Below, piece after piece: positions 1 to 13,000 of a stretch of DNA of 64,000 bases (position 1 is the stretch's first letter; every line of letters starts with the position of its first letter). The stretch comes from Mermis nigrescens. Its lineage: Eukaryota; Nematoda; Enoplea; Mermithida; Mermithidae. Under the pieces are notes generated by a model. The model ran no database searches and was not told the DNA's origin. It saw only the letters and a program-made list of their open reading frames with translations. The stretch covers positions 14,511,877 through 14,575,876 of the forward strand of contig JAVLUZ010000157.1 of NCBI GenBank assembly GCA_036768485.1, read 5' to 3'. A program made the translations under genes and the position numbers.

Positions 1-322
1 GCGTCGATTCAACTGCTCAATAAATCCCATCACCAAACGGATCACATTTTATGTTTAACTTTGTTTAAATTCATCAATCCTTCAGAATTCGAACAAAAAC
101 GAAACAATAAAAAGATAAATCTACCTACCTACAGACATTTTATTCAAATCCGGATGAATTTTTAAAAATATTGAACAAAATCGATTAGCTTGCGAAATCA
201 ACCGATTATTTATTCATTTTAGCGTATTTAAATGGAAGATTAGAGCAGAAAGAAGGAACCGCTTGAAAATTTTACGTGTAAACGCGGTAATTGATTCATA
301 TTTACATGATCACTTGCAGGGT
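1..322. other. AT-rich flank, nothing recognised
   Basis: Mainly A/T with short poly-A stretches. No open frame of note, no repeat family seen. Confidence 0.4.
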
Positions 323-687
323 CATCCCCATGGGTCGGCGGCACCAAAATTCTGGGGGTGAAAGATTTTTCAAAGATAAAAAATGGCATTAGAAGTGGTA
401 TTATGGCGAAAAACAACACTTTTCAACGTTTCTCATTGAGCACTATCCATTGGGATCAAAAAATTGCGAAAAAAAACAAAAAATGGCCTTAAAAATGGTG
501 GTAATGGCGAAAAAACACCATTTTTCAACGTTTTTCATCAAGCACTATCCATTGGCATTGAAAAATTGCAAAAAAACAAAAAAAATTTCAAAAATTGACA
601 TCTAGGGGTTATTTTGGTTTCTAGGGGGCATTTTTGCTTTCTCGGGAGGGGAATGCATAACCCCGAACCCCCACGCACAGGTGTGGT
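323..687. mobile_element. Family C MITE, copy C1 (long form)
   Basis: Reads from CCATGGGTCGGCGGCACCAAA to CCACGCACAGGTGTGG. The central block (CAACGTTTCTCATTGAGCACTATCC) occurs twice, so this copy has an internal duplication. Ends approximate. Confidence 0.75.
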
Positions 688-1642
688 CATCACCAGGATT
701 TTATTTTCAGGGTAGGACTCGAAAATTTTGAAAACAAAGATCTCGAAGAACGTTGATTACTTAAACTGCATTGCTAGACTAATTTTCAGCATTTGGTGTA
801 AACTTGATTTTGGACAAAATTGAAATTTATAGTCTTTATACTAAATTTTGGGTCTTTTCGAACATTCACAAAATTATAGAGTGAACGATAAGATATTTAT
901 TACTCTAGGCCAAGCCTGAGCTTCTCAAAATAAATGTCGAACGTAATAGAAAAATATCCAGCGCGAAGCGTCAAAAAATTCTGATTTGCTAGTTGGCTAA
1001 AGTATAGCTAAAAATTTTTCGGTGGTCTTTTTAGTCAACTTCGACAATTTTTAATTTTTTACCCTACGGCACCCATGCGAAAAATAAAAAAAGATCGCAT
1101 TTCGGGGCTGGTTACGGGTCCGAGTGATCGCTCACATCACCGATTTAATAATGGAAGCAAAATTTTCATTTATCTCTGTTAAAAAATGTCTATTAAAAAA
1201 TCTTTAAAAAAATTAAAAAATCTCAAAATTTTCATTTATCTCTATCTCTGTTAAAAAACAATTCTGCTGATTTCTTAAATTTCATTTTTCTGAACGTTTA
1301 ATCCGTCTGTTAAACACAATAAAATGACACGATAAAAGAGTCGTGCGAAAAAAAGAAGAAATGTCGAAAAAAACTGCGTGCGATTACATCTTATGATTAC
1401 AATCAATCGATTCTACCTCGTCATAGTACAAATAAAATGCGTAATTCGAAAGCGTAAATCTTCGAAAAGTAAAGGAAAGGGAGAAAAAGAAAGGAAAAAA
1501 TAACAAGGGATTTCCGTTAGTGCACTGCATTAAAAACGCCAATATTATGTGTGAAATTGATCACTTGAGGTCATACACCTATTAAGAATTTCATACTTAT
1601 CGATTAAAGGTACAAAAAATCAATATTTGCTCGCTGGCTCCA
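688..1642. other. Flank with weak repeat traces only
   Basis: One GCGCGAAGCGTC relic of the GC palindrome near 961 and a duplicated TTTTCATTTATCTCT segment (1166 and 1231). No gene seen. Confidence 0.35.
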
Positions 1643-1650
1643 CTGCAAAC

Positions 1651-2098
1651 CAGTGTTTTTTTTTGTACAAGGTCCGTTTGTACATGTACAAAGATGGTCC
1701 CTAAAAGTCTTTGTACATTTCGTACACACAAATTTTTGGGTACTATAATATGGTACAGTAGCGATTTTAATGTGGCAAAAACAGAGTTGTTCGACCTTTG
1801 GTTACGTATTTTAGCAATTTATGGATTTCCGAGGGCAAAAATCAGTAATAATCGTCTCAAAACGGCGCGAAGCGCCAAAAAATTTGGCATTTTTCCTCTC
1901 AAAATGCAATTTCTGAAATTATGAAGATATATAGAACACACAATTGCTCATTTCGGCGCGGAGCGCCGAAAATTCTTGCGAATTTCGAACCTTTTTTGTA
2001 GTTTTTGTCTTCCAAAAAATCTTTGTACATGTACAAAGACGGTCCCCAAAAGTCTTTGTACATCGCGAAAAATCTTTGCCGAATACAAAAAAACCGTG
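1651..2098 (+). mobile_element. Family A MITE, copy A1 (448 bp)
   Basis: hAT-type non-autonomous element starting CAGTG and ending CCGTG, with perfect 8-bp target duplications CTGCAAAC at 1643..1650 and 2099..2106. Inside are GTACATGTACAAAG palindromes near each end and GC palindromes of the GGCGCGAAGCGCCG type. No transposase is encoded. Confidence 0.9.
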
Positions 2099-2106
2099 CT
2101 GCAAAC

Positions 2107-2852
2107 CATCATGTTTAACCAGAAATAACAGCTTAGTTCATAGTATCCGGTGCGATTTAGTACAAATGGTCATTTTTTTAAATTTTCTAAACTTTGGCAA
2201 TTTTTTACAGAGATCCAGTCCAATAGCCCGCCATGAAACAACACGACTACTAATCGATATTATTTAAAGTCAAAAAATGAAATAGGACGTAACAAAAGCA
2301 TAATTTAGGAATGAAAAACCGTAAAACTAAAATCCTAACCCGATACAAAATTGAGGAAAGCATGAACTGAACGATCTATATGCATGTTGATCGAATAGAA
2401 AGGACGTTTAGCGCACTATTTTTTGATCATAATTTTGGGATTCAATAAGAGATTGGAAACCTGAAGATAAATATAGCAATTTTTACTTAATCCGTGTTCG
2501 AGGGAACGATGCCCTGTTAAACGAGTTTTATTTTTATACAGACACCTACCATAATTAGAAGACAAAAATGTATACAAAAAAACGGACCGAAGAAAAACTG
2601 AGCAAAAAAACGAAACAAAAAAAACGAACGATTCGCTATCACTACCTAGAACGGCAATGAACACATTGACTGGGAGCATAAACACATATGTATACATGCG
2701 GCGGACCGGAGTTAAAAGGCCCACATTTGAAGGGTCGGTGAGATTTGACGAGTTTAAAAGCCCCAGATTTTGAAAGAAATTCCTCACTCTGAAGAAAAGT
2801 CTTTTTTCTCTGAAATTAGGCAGATTCTGATCAGTGCGAGGAGTCTTCTGAG
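2107..2852. other. Unannotated flank
   Basis: AT-rich, non-repeated within the window as far as I can see. An open stretch on the minus strand has no recognisable protein features. Confidence 0.35.
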
Positions 2853-3014
2853 CACACATGGGTGTGGGTGGATTTAGGGGGGTTTGTACCTCCAAAAGTT
2901 AAGGAACTTCCACCCCCGCAGATTACTGTAGACCCCCAGAATTCTATTTTTAGTAACGTCTCTGGCGATTTACCCAATCCTGACCCCCCAGAATTTAGGT
3001 GCTGCCCACGTATG
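2853..3014. mobile_element. Family L MITE, copy L1
   Basis: CACACATGGGTGTGGG to GCTGCCCACGTATGG. Shares TTTTAGTAACGTCTCTGGCG and other interior text with L2. Outer ends resemble family C. Confidence 0.72.
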
Positions 3015-3229
3015 GTCTTCAGAACCTACTTTTTGAGACAGAAAATGAAAAAGTGGATATTTTAGGGTGCTACGTCGGATATGACATTCTGCATTGTTTG
3101 CGTTTAAAAAGGTACAAAATTGATTCCAGAGGGTTGGAGAGACGGACAAAATTTAATTTTCTTACGACTCACTTCGTCCGAGTTGAAAAGATCGAGAAAG
3201 ATCCAAAAAATGTAATTTAATCTTTGAAA

Positions 3230-3235
3230 TTTATT
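3230..3235 (-). promoter_or_regulatory. Candidate polyadenylation signal for NKCC
   Basis: AATAAA on the minus strand, about 580 nt past the stop codon; the nearest canonical hexamer I found. Use of this site would put a complete family C repeat (3541..3788) in the 3' UTR. Position is the only evidence. Confidence 0.25.
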
Positions 3236-3540
3236 TCTGAATGTCACATCAAAATACTACGTTAGAACCAGATCTCCATTCTATGAGTTCAAAAGAGCCT
3301 TCTACGACACAAAAAACGAACTCGGTTAGAAATCTGGCCAAAAAAGACCGAAATTGTATGAATCAAAAAACTGCTCTATGGCCCAAAAAGGTCAAAAGGT
3401 CAATGGAAGGGGCGAAAGATGCAGGTACAAAATTTTTGACGTTTCTTATTAAGCTCTATCCACGGAAATCAAAAAATTCGAAAAAATAGGAAAATTTCGA
3501 AAATTGATTTCAGGGTCCAGCCGAAATTTCGGATTCTGGG

Positions 3541-3788
3541 CATACATATAGGTGGGCGGCACCAAAGGTCTGGGGGTGCAAGATTTTTCCAAAGGTCAAA
3601 AAATGGCCTTAAAAATGGTGGTACGGCGAAAAAACGCCATTTTTAAATGTTTCTCAACAAGCACTATCCATTGGCATCAAAAACTTGCCGAAAAAAATAT
3701 AAAAAATTTCAAAACTCGAATTCCGGGGGTGGTATTTTGGTTTCTGAGGGTGTATAAACCCCCCCCCAACCCCCACGCCCAAGTATGA
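3541..3788. mobile_element. Family C MITE, copy C2, just past the NKCC stop
   Basis: CATACATATAGGTGGGCGGCACC to CACGCCCAAGTATG. It starts 28 bp downstream of the NKCC stop codon in the direction of transcription, so it is probably in the 3' UTR. Confidence 0.8.
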
Positions 3789-3815
3789 TTCTGGGGTTTT
3801 AAACAAGTAGGATAA

Positions 3816-4019
3816 TCAAGAATAGAAGGTCAAAACGGACTGCTGATTGCCGCGCAATAGTAACGTGGGTGGCAGATCGTTGGTCAGAAATTCTAGCCAC
3901 GCCAAATAAAGCGTGGCCGAAATGGCGCCCTTGCGAGGTATGGGCAATGTAAGGACTATTAACGACGCGTCTCTTGAATGTTGCAACAATAATTCCCTGG
4001 TTCTAAGCTGCCGGTACGT
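3816..4019 (-). CDS. NKCC: NKCC exon 20 (residues 1161-1227 and stop)
   Basis: Acceptor ATTAATTAACAG, then [60 protein letters not shown] and SVLTFYS before TGA (3816..3818). The ending is that of NKCC proteins in general (TYRQIR, MAWLE, RGNQ, VLTFYS), so the gene is complete at its 3' coding end. Confidence 0.97.
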   Translation of the reverse strand, partial: TYRQLRTRELLLQHSRDASLIVLTLPIPRKGAISATLYLAWLEFLTNDLPPTLLLRGNQQSVLTFYS

Positions 4020-7000
4020 CTGTTAATTAATTAATCAAATAGTTAATTAGTAATTATTTGGGACTATTAATGATTGATTAAAGTCGGTCTAACTACGGGC
4101 AAGTGATTAGGCGCATGATAAACAATAAAACGAATCACGAAGACGAAATTCGGTTTTTACGACCTTTAAATTTTATGTTTTAAGTTTTCATGAAATTTGA
4201 GAATTTTTCCTTTAGTTGATTTCTTATTCTTTTCAGAAGGTTGACTGGTCTTCACCACACCTGGGCCTGGGGAATCGGGGTATTCACCCCCAGAAAAAAT
4301 ACCCCTCCCCATAAACCAAAAATACCCCCAAAATTCAATTTTTGAAATTTTTTAATTTGTTCCGCAATTCTTTAATGCCAATGGATAGTGCTTGATGAGA
4401 AACGTTGAAAAATGGTGTTTTTTGCCAAACCACTATTTTAAGGCCATTTTTTGATTTTTGAAAAAATCTTGCACCCCCTCCCCAGAGCTTTGGTGCCGCC
4501 CACCTATGGTCTTCACCATACATACACAGTATGGGAATTCTGGGGGGGGGTGAAAACATAAAGTGCCTTTTTGGGCCCAAAAATGGCCGGTACGCGTTGA
4601 AAAACATCGTTTTTTGGCGTTTCTGACGATACTCTATCCTTCCAGAGCATGAAATCATGAAAAAATTTCAAAAAGTCGAATAAATTGACCAATATATCGC
4701 TTAAAACATGAATATATGGCGCGAAGCGCCGAAAATTTGGCGATTTTGAACAAATAGATAGCCAAAAACCCTTAAGAAGACACTTTTTCTACCAATTTTC
4801 AGGTAAGTTTAGGAAACTTTTGAAAAATCGCCAATTCTGGGGGGGGTGAAAAATTTTTTGCGGGGGGTGAAAAATGATTCTGCGGGGGTTGAAACCCCCC
4901 GAACCCCCCACACTTACTTATATGCAAGGATGATTTTTACGGCTCGCTGGAGCGTTTTAGTAAGCTGACTCTGAACTCGTGAACTCACTTTTTCCTTAAG
5001 TTTATTTTAGTATACTGATCTAATTATGATAAATGAATCTCGCTAAAATTGATGTGCAATAATAGCAGACATACGCGTTGATAGATTAGGGGTATAGGGG
5101 ACCCTCGAAGCAAAATAGGGGAAATTTTCATAATAAAATCTTTGAAAAATTGATAAAAATCGAAGCTTTTCTACGAAAATATCTTAAATTTGACCAAAAA
5201 TTGTAAAACTTAAATAGGTGGGTGATTTATTCCAACTCTTCATTGTATTTCGATAAAAAATATCCAGAAAAAATGGAAAAAAGTAAAAAATAAAAATTAA
5301 AAAACCCACCGACTCTTTCGAATCGGCCCTACATTTATAAAGCTGTTTATACTGCGAGAACGATCTGAGTTTAAAGATCGGCTTTTCAAATGACATAAAA
5401 ACGCAAAAGGCTTTAAGCAAGCTTGAATTTCAAGTACTTTGTAAAAAACAATAATAAAACAAAAAAGAGTATAGTTCGTAATCGTGATTATTTCTAAAGA
5501 GCAAATAAAATGAACCGCCTTTGTGCACCATCGCGGATTACTATTTAAAAAATCAATCAGAGGTACATATGCAATTATATGTTATGCGTATGAAACGTTG
5601 TAACGTAATTATGTATTATATTCCCGAACTCGTGTTAGATAAAAAATTTGAAAAAAACCAATAAATCGCCATTAAAATTAAATCAGACCGACGACAACAC
5701 CCGTTACGAATTTAATTCAGCAATGAAGCAAATAAATACAACATACATAACAATAAATTAACAAAAAATAATTAGAATAAATACTATTCGCTCATGAATC
5801 AAAAAATAAAAATGAATAAAGAATAAAGGTAAATAAAAAATAACGAAAATTAAAAACAAATGACTAATTTATCGATTCATTATTCAATAACGTAACATAT
5901 GTAGAGAGATAATTAAAATTAGAAAATTAAATTATATTAAAAAATTTTAAAAAACAATTTGAAAAAATTTAAAAAAATAAAAACCACTTTTTCTTACTTT
6001 TCCCTTTAGAGCTTTGTATTCGGCGTCGGTGATGTAAACTTCGGCGTTGAGTGAAGATACACCGGGCGAAAGTTGTTCGTCTTCCTGACCGCTCATTGGA
6101 CTTTCCGCCTGATTCGGCAGCCTAAATGGCTGTAAAAAAGCTTCGAACTGTTCAACTGTTGAATGGCTGGGCTTTTTAGCCAAATCCGCAATGACGTAAA
6201 CGTCCGAATAATCGATTCTAAATCGACTCAGCAAAGCCGCCATGCTAAATTAAGGAAGAAATATAGCATACATGTATGTAAGAAGGGGGATAAGGGGTCC
6301 CCTTACCCATAAGTCGGGCGTCCCCCATTCCATCAGGAGCCAGAAAAATTTTGACCCCCTCGGATTTTAAAAAAAGTGGAATTTTTCGTCAGTTTTTAGG
6401 CGCTTTTTGGTCAAAAATTGATGGTCATTCACTTACCCCCGCAAAATTGGCCGGGACCCCCTCCCCTAAATTTTGAACCGTTACACGTATAGAATAAAGT
6501 CTTGAATTAGGCTGAAAACGCTAATTTTCGAATAGGCAAACTTTTTTAGAGAAACAACTCGTAGATGCTCAACAAGACCATAGTAGTCAGAACCAAGCAT
6601 ATAACAGGGGGATGCGGGATCCCCTACCCAAACTTAGTCATCCCTCCATTCATTCCACAGTTAAAACTATTTTATCCCTCATTTTTGGTAAAGACTAGTA
6701 AAACCTTTTTTAGCTTCCTTTTTTGTCATTTTTAGCCAAAAAAATGAAAGTTCATTCACCCCCACATGTGGGCGTGGGGAGGGAGAGTTTGGGGGTTAAG
6801 CACTACCAGAAGGCCGAATACAACCCAGAATTCAATTTTTAAAATTTTTTAGTTTTTTTCGCGATTTTTTGATGCCAAAGGATAGTGCCCGATGAGAAAC
6901 GATTGAAAAATGTTGTTTTTTCGCCATATCACAATTTTTAGGACCATTTTTCGACAAAATCTAGTAGAAAAATCGTAGTCTTCAGATGAGTCGCGTCTGA

Positions 7001-10000
7001 CGGCTACAAGTATGAAAAGCATAATAACCTCTACCTTCGCTGCTCCCTTTGCAACTGACTTCGACTTGAGGCTACAGTAAAAACCCGCAATTTCGCTCCT
7101 TCCAAATACGACCTGCTCATTGTTAGCAAGTGGGGAATCAGAAGGCCGAGCCCTAAATGTTAAAAATGTCGTACTACATAAATACATATAAATATACTAC
7201 ATAAATATATCATATCAGACTTTATGACATAGGTTTATAATAAGAGTGATGGCATAAAAGTCGGGTGTGATAAACTATGCTCTTCTCTTGTTTTGCCTTA
7301 CACTGGTGTGCATGGCTACAATGTACGCGGCAGAATTCTAAAGCTTATATATCTGCATTTTACCCTCAGATTAGAGTAAGGTTTGTTTACAAACCTGTCA
7401 TGTGCATCAGCCGGTTTTTCAAGAACAAGGATGCTGTATCTGCTAGGCTACTCTCAAATTTAGTATATAAGTATACGTGTTCTAGCTGTATGGCTAGTTA
7501 CATGGCGAGACTCGCCGACATTTTGGGAGTAGAATTGCAGAGCATACTGGCATCTCATCTGCTACAGGAAAGCCAATTCAGGGTGATAGCTTATCTGCTA
7601 TTCACAAGCATATCTCTAATAGCAATCATCCAATTGCATCAGATTGCTTCAAGGTTATCAGTCGAGCATCCAACTCTTTTGATCTTTTAACTCTCGCTTA
7701 GCCAGCTCATTTTTCAAAACTATTTCATGGCGAACAGTCGTGTTTATAAATATATCTGTTAAACGGCAAAATGTAGCACAGATCATGACAGAAATAGCAA
7801 CAACCGCAAAACTAGTTACGATAAGGACTTATAAAGCTATACGAATAGCACTTCTTGCATGACGGGTTTAAAAAAGATTAAAAAGTTACAGAAAGCAAAA
7901 ATGGTAGTAAAGAGAATGTCGATGGAAGCTTCTTTAAGCTTTGTAAATAAAATTTTCATGATATATCCGTCTAGCAAAAAAAGGTAAACTGAGCAAAAAA
8001 TATATGTAAATGACGATTAAAACCTCGAATCTCAAGCATATGAGATAAGATGGTCATAAAAACGTAATTAAAAAAATCGATAAGTCTTAGAATAGCGAAA
8101 TGTAAGAATTTAAGAATCTATTTAATTAATTAATAATACCTAATAAGTTAGTTAATCTGATTAATTTAATCAAAAATATAGCTAGACTCGAATTTCACAG
8201 ATGCATAGCATTGACTGGTCTGGGGTAAGGCCGATCCACAGAGCATTCGAGCCAAAAATGTTTGCAAAGTTTTGCTTGAGAGAGGAGCGCCGGAATTACC
8301 AAATATTGATAATTTTAATCAATATAAGGTTAGCATTGCGACTGAGCTTTTATCGCAGATTTTCGAAGCCAATAAAGCATATTAATACGGGTTTAAGTAT
8401 TCAGGTCTTTGCTACCACGCTTATTATTTGGGTGTTGGGCAGATATGCATGCCAGAGATGTTTATATCCCAAAAGGTAAAAAAATTTTCTGACGGAATCA
8501 CGTTGAAACACTTACGAAAAGCATACGTTTCTTGTAAAAACGCTTTAATTGGTCAGGAATAATCGATTAAGGCTATTTGTACACTATTTTAACGTTTATG
8601 TCAATTTTGTAGGTGATTTTGGTGCTTCGCGCCCATTTTAATTAATTATGCTCTGTTCTAACAGAGAAATCACCGGAATTCGAAGTAAAAAAATATTATT
8701 ATAATTATATGAAGTTCGTGAATCATAACCCGAAATCTTTCCGTTGATATATTACTTCAAGCACACCGTCTTTCTAATTGTTCCAGAAAAACAAAGACAA
8801 ACGCGATGCTTCGATTGATAATAAAATTATTCACTTAAACTTAAAATAGGCATCAGTTATATATGCAGCTGAAGCATGCATGCACGACATAATCAAGTAC
8901 TCGTATATATATATACCGAGTGAAGTTTACTAGTATGCGGAAAACTTTTGGAGCATTTTCTGCACACAATAGATGACCGTGTGCGAAGAAAGCCTGGTCT
9001 TACAGTGTGTTCATTATTTTAATTACTGTCAATTGCTATTGTATACGGTCTACGACGTTTTGGCGCAAGCAACTTATAAATTATTCTAATTAAATCAATT
9101 TTGAAGCAATTTTAAAATAAATTATATATTCAGAAAGCAGGTTCTACAAGCTACAAAATAGCATGTTGTTCTTTTCGATTTCATGAGTATTCATTTGTGT
9201 ACGACTTAAAAACTATAGAAAATCCAGTGTATTTTCAGATGCATTTTATTATCTCACTAAATTCAAAGATATTCTAAAAGTAATTTATACCATCACGTTG
9301 AGAATTGAATGGGCTTTCAGAATCTGTATTATACTTCAATAATGAATGAAATGTAAATAATTAATAATATTACAAAGAGTGTTGCGCCAAAACGGCGGCG
9401 CCAAACCGTCCCATTCTACTATTACGTACGTATATTTATTGTAATCTATTATATTTATACCATACATGTAACGGCTCAAAATTTTGGGAGGGGGTCTCTG
9501 ACCATTTTCATGGGAGGGGGTGAATGACTTCCAGTTTCTAGCCAAAAACAGCCGAAAAAACCTAAAAACGGCGAAAAAATCGCAAGGTTATCCAAAAATA
9601 GGAGAGGGGGTCAAACATTTTCTGACTTAGGGGTGGGGGTGGGGGAGGACGATGAACTTTGGGTGGGGGATCCCCCAACGTCCTATCACCTGCCTGATTT
9701 ATACTCATTTTTAATTCATAATTATTGTTTACCACCGTCGTCGAACAGCCACCAAACGTCGATGAAAGCTTTTTTAAGCTTCGTCTGGAATTGATTTATC
9801 GACGCCAGAATTTCGATCTGCTTCTGAGATAAATGCCTGGTACGTTTATGTTTATGCTTCTCTTCGTTTTCGATATTTTCGGCAACATTCTCCGATTCGG
9901 GCAAAGCCGTTGAACTGTCCAACAAGCCCGATTCGGCGTCGCCGCCAATATCCTCGGTCAATTTCTCCTTCTCTTCGTCGGCCGCCTAAATTATAATTTA

Positions 10001-13000
10001 TCCATTTAAAAAAATTAGTCGATTTGACAATTTAAATTTTTATTTATTTACCAATTTAGTATTTATTTATTCAGTTGATAAATTTATCTTAAAACTCAAG
10101 TTCTCGCGCGAGGCATCAAGGACATACGTGTAAGGGCTCGAAATTTTCGGTGAGGGTCGTCCGACCATTTTTAGGGGGAGGGGATAAACGACCTCCAATT
10201 TCTGGCCAAAAACGGTAAAAAACAACTAAAAACGGCCAAAAAATTTGATTTTTTTCAAATCGGTGGTGGGAGGCAGTTTTTCGTACGAGCCTCTCTGTAC
10301 ATGCACAAAGACCTCCGGAAAAGTCTTTGTACAAGCTAAAATTTTTTTGTACATATAATATATAAATATACTAATAAATAAAAATATTTTTACATACTAC
10401 TGGTTTGTTATCCGCGACCCGCACACTTTACAAAAAGTATTACTTTGTCCTAAATTCAGCTGATTAAATTAATTTGGCGCGAAGCGCCGAAATTTTTATG
10501 AGTTTTTGATTGAATTTACACATAAAACTCGAGTCAGAAAGCTAAAATAACTTGTGTTACACAAACAGCAATTGCAAAAAACTGACTGGACCTCATAATA
10601 GGCACCAACTCCGCTTGTAAATTCAATGCAACACAAAGATAAAAAAGTCAATTTTATCTTCAAACGGCAGAAAACAGTGCAAAGTTGGCAAATAGTTCTT
10701 ATTTTCTGCATAAAATCTTCATAAAACAGTAGAGATAGATGTAAAAGATAGTGAAGTCTGTACAAGGATGCTTAAAATTACACAAAGATAGATTTTGGAG
10801 TGTTACGCGCCCGCGCTTGGAGCTAAGTAGATTGTAATTATGATATCCGGCGCGAAGCGCCGAGAAATTTTTGGAATTTTGCTAAGAAATACTCAAAAAG
10901 CGTTAAACTTACAATTACTTTGCCCGAAAAAGTCTTTGTACGTTGTACAAAGATGGCTCCAAAAATCTTTGTACGCAAAATCTTTGTCCGGAACTAAAAA
11001 ACAGTGGTGGGAGGGGTCAAATCAAAAATTATCTGGCTTTGGGGGATGCGGGGACGTCCGACTGTTACATGTATGATCGAGGACGCTTATGCAATACAGT
11101 AATGAGTTTAAAAAAGTATATAGTTGTTGGCCCAAAAAAGGCTATAAACAGATGTTATTACGTCATAGCTTAGGCGAATATGAATGTAGAACTTTGAGAC
11201 TGGCTGTACCGTGGGTAAAAATGTAGCTGTTAAACAGCGAAAAATTCGAACCCGCTGTCATTTTTTAAGTGCTTTAGTGGCTTCATTACAACCTATTTCG
11301 ATATTGTTTACCCAAACAGCACATTGCTGAATAGCGTATTTTTTGATACGATAGGTATATTTTCCGTCAAAATAATTAATAGCACATTCGTTCCTCAAAA
11401 CAGAAAAAAACATATTTTCCTATGTATGCATAAAATCGCAAGATATCGTCAAAGGGGCGAGAAAATTAATGAAAGGAGCCAATAAGCTTCCAGCACTTAT
11501 GTACAGCTAATTATGACTGAAAACAACGTAGCGCATAAACCGTTGATTGCTGGCCAAATTTTAATAAATGGTTTGAACAAGGACATTTCCACCTAATGCA
11601 ACAATTCTCGAAATTCTAAGTTAATATTAGCCAAATTTACGATGTTGCAACATTGCGTGCAGCCTTTTTTAGGGTCATTCTAGTGCGTAGATTAAGAATA
11701 CACTTCAAACTGGGTTATCGTAAACCGAAACAAGAGTTATTCACACATGCAACACACATGGGCACAGGGTGAGCGGGGAGTGAGAGGGGTATTACCCATA
11801 CATGGACAAAGGCCGGTCTTCCCATTGATACCGGCTGCCCAATTATTTGGTTGGCTGTCCTTGTACTCAATGGTTGCTTGGTTGGTTGATTGGTTGCTTA
11901 GTGGTTAATTGGTTAATTATTGATTGTTTGACTGATTATTGGTTGGTTAGTCATTGATTGATTGGTTGATTAGCTGATTTTCGAATGGTTTTTACGTATT
12001 TTCCTGGATTCATATTCCATTTTCTAACTTGATTGACTGATTCTGGAGTCATTTTTGTAAATTTTTATCATTTTTCTTCTATTTATTCAGAATTTCTAAA
12101 TTTTCCATTGATACCGGCAGCTCTTCCCATTGATACCGGGTTGAATGAAGTTGCACGATTTGTCCATGTATGATATTAACCCAACCTAAAGTTTTGGAAA
12201 ATGAGGTACTGTCAGGCGATTTTGAGAGAATTAAAGGTGCGGCAAGACAATTTTTGAGCTTACTGCGGAAAAAAGCCGAAAATTCTACCTGAAACGGGTA
12301 AAATATCAAAATTTCGCGGCGCCTCGCGCCGTATTGAAAATTTTTTGTATTTTGCATCGCTAGAAACCTATAAATTGGCTAAGTTTCACTGATAAGGGTC
12401 AAAAAATCTAGTTCGGTGCACAGGTGCTACTCTACCATATTGGGGTAGCGTAAAATGTATATGTGCAATATGTACATATATAGACTTTTGGGGAACGTTT
12501 TTATGCATGCACAAAGTGGCCGACGAAAAAACACCATTTTTCAACGTTTCATATCCAACACTATCCATTAACATCAAAAATTGCAAAAAACAAAAAATGT
12601 TCAAAAATTGAATTCTAGGAGTATTTTGATTTCTGGGGGTGCATACCCCGAAACCCCCCCACGCCCAGGTATGCCACCCCTATCTTGCCCATGTATGACA
12701 TGTACTAGTGATTACGACGATACAGAAAGACAGATACATAGTATAAATGAAAAAAATTGAGCAATGAAGAAAACATCTTATACGTAAATACGTATTTTTT
12801 AAGAATGACATGAAAAACTACTGTAAACAAGCGTGTAAAAAATGCAAACCTGAAATCTGGTAGCAAACGAAGTCAACGAATCGTAGCGCAATCTCTCTTG
12901 AAGCTCTTTCAATTGTTGCTGTTTGTCATCGGGTAAAGTCAACAGCGGACCCGCTTCGCTCGCAGTTGCCAAATTAGCGTCATTGGCATTATCGCCATTT

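Noticed and set aside
7277..7690. Intact 137-codon gene
   Set aside because: The continuous frame covers only part of the retroelement similarity; the remainder lies in other frames, so it is a relic.
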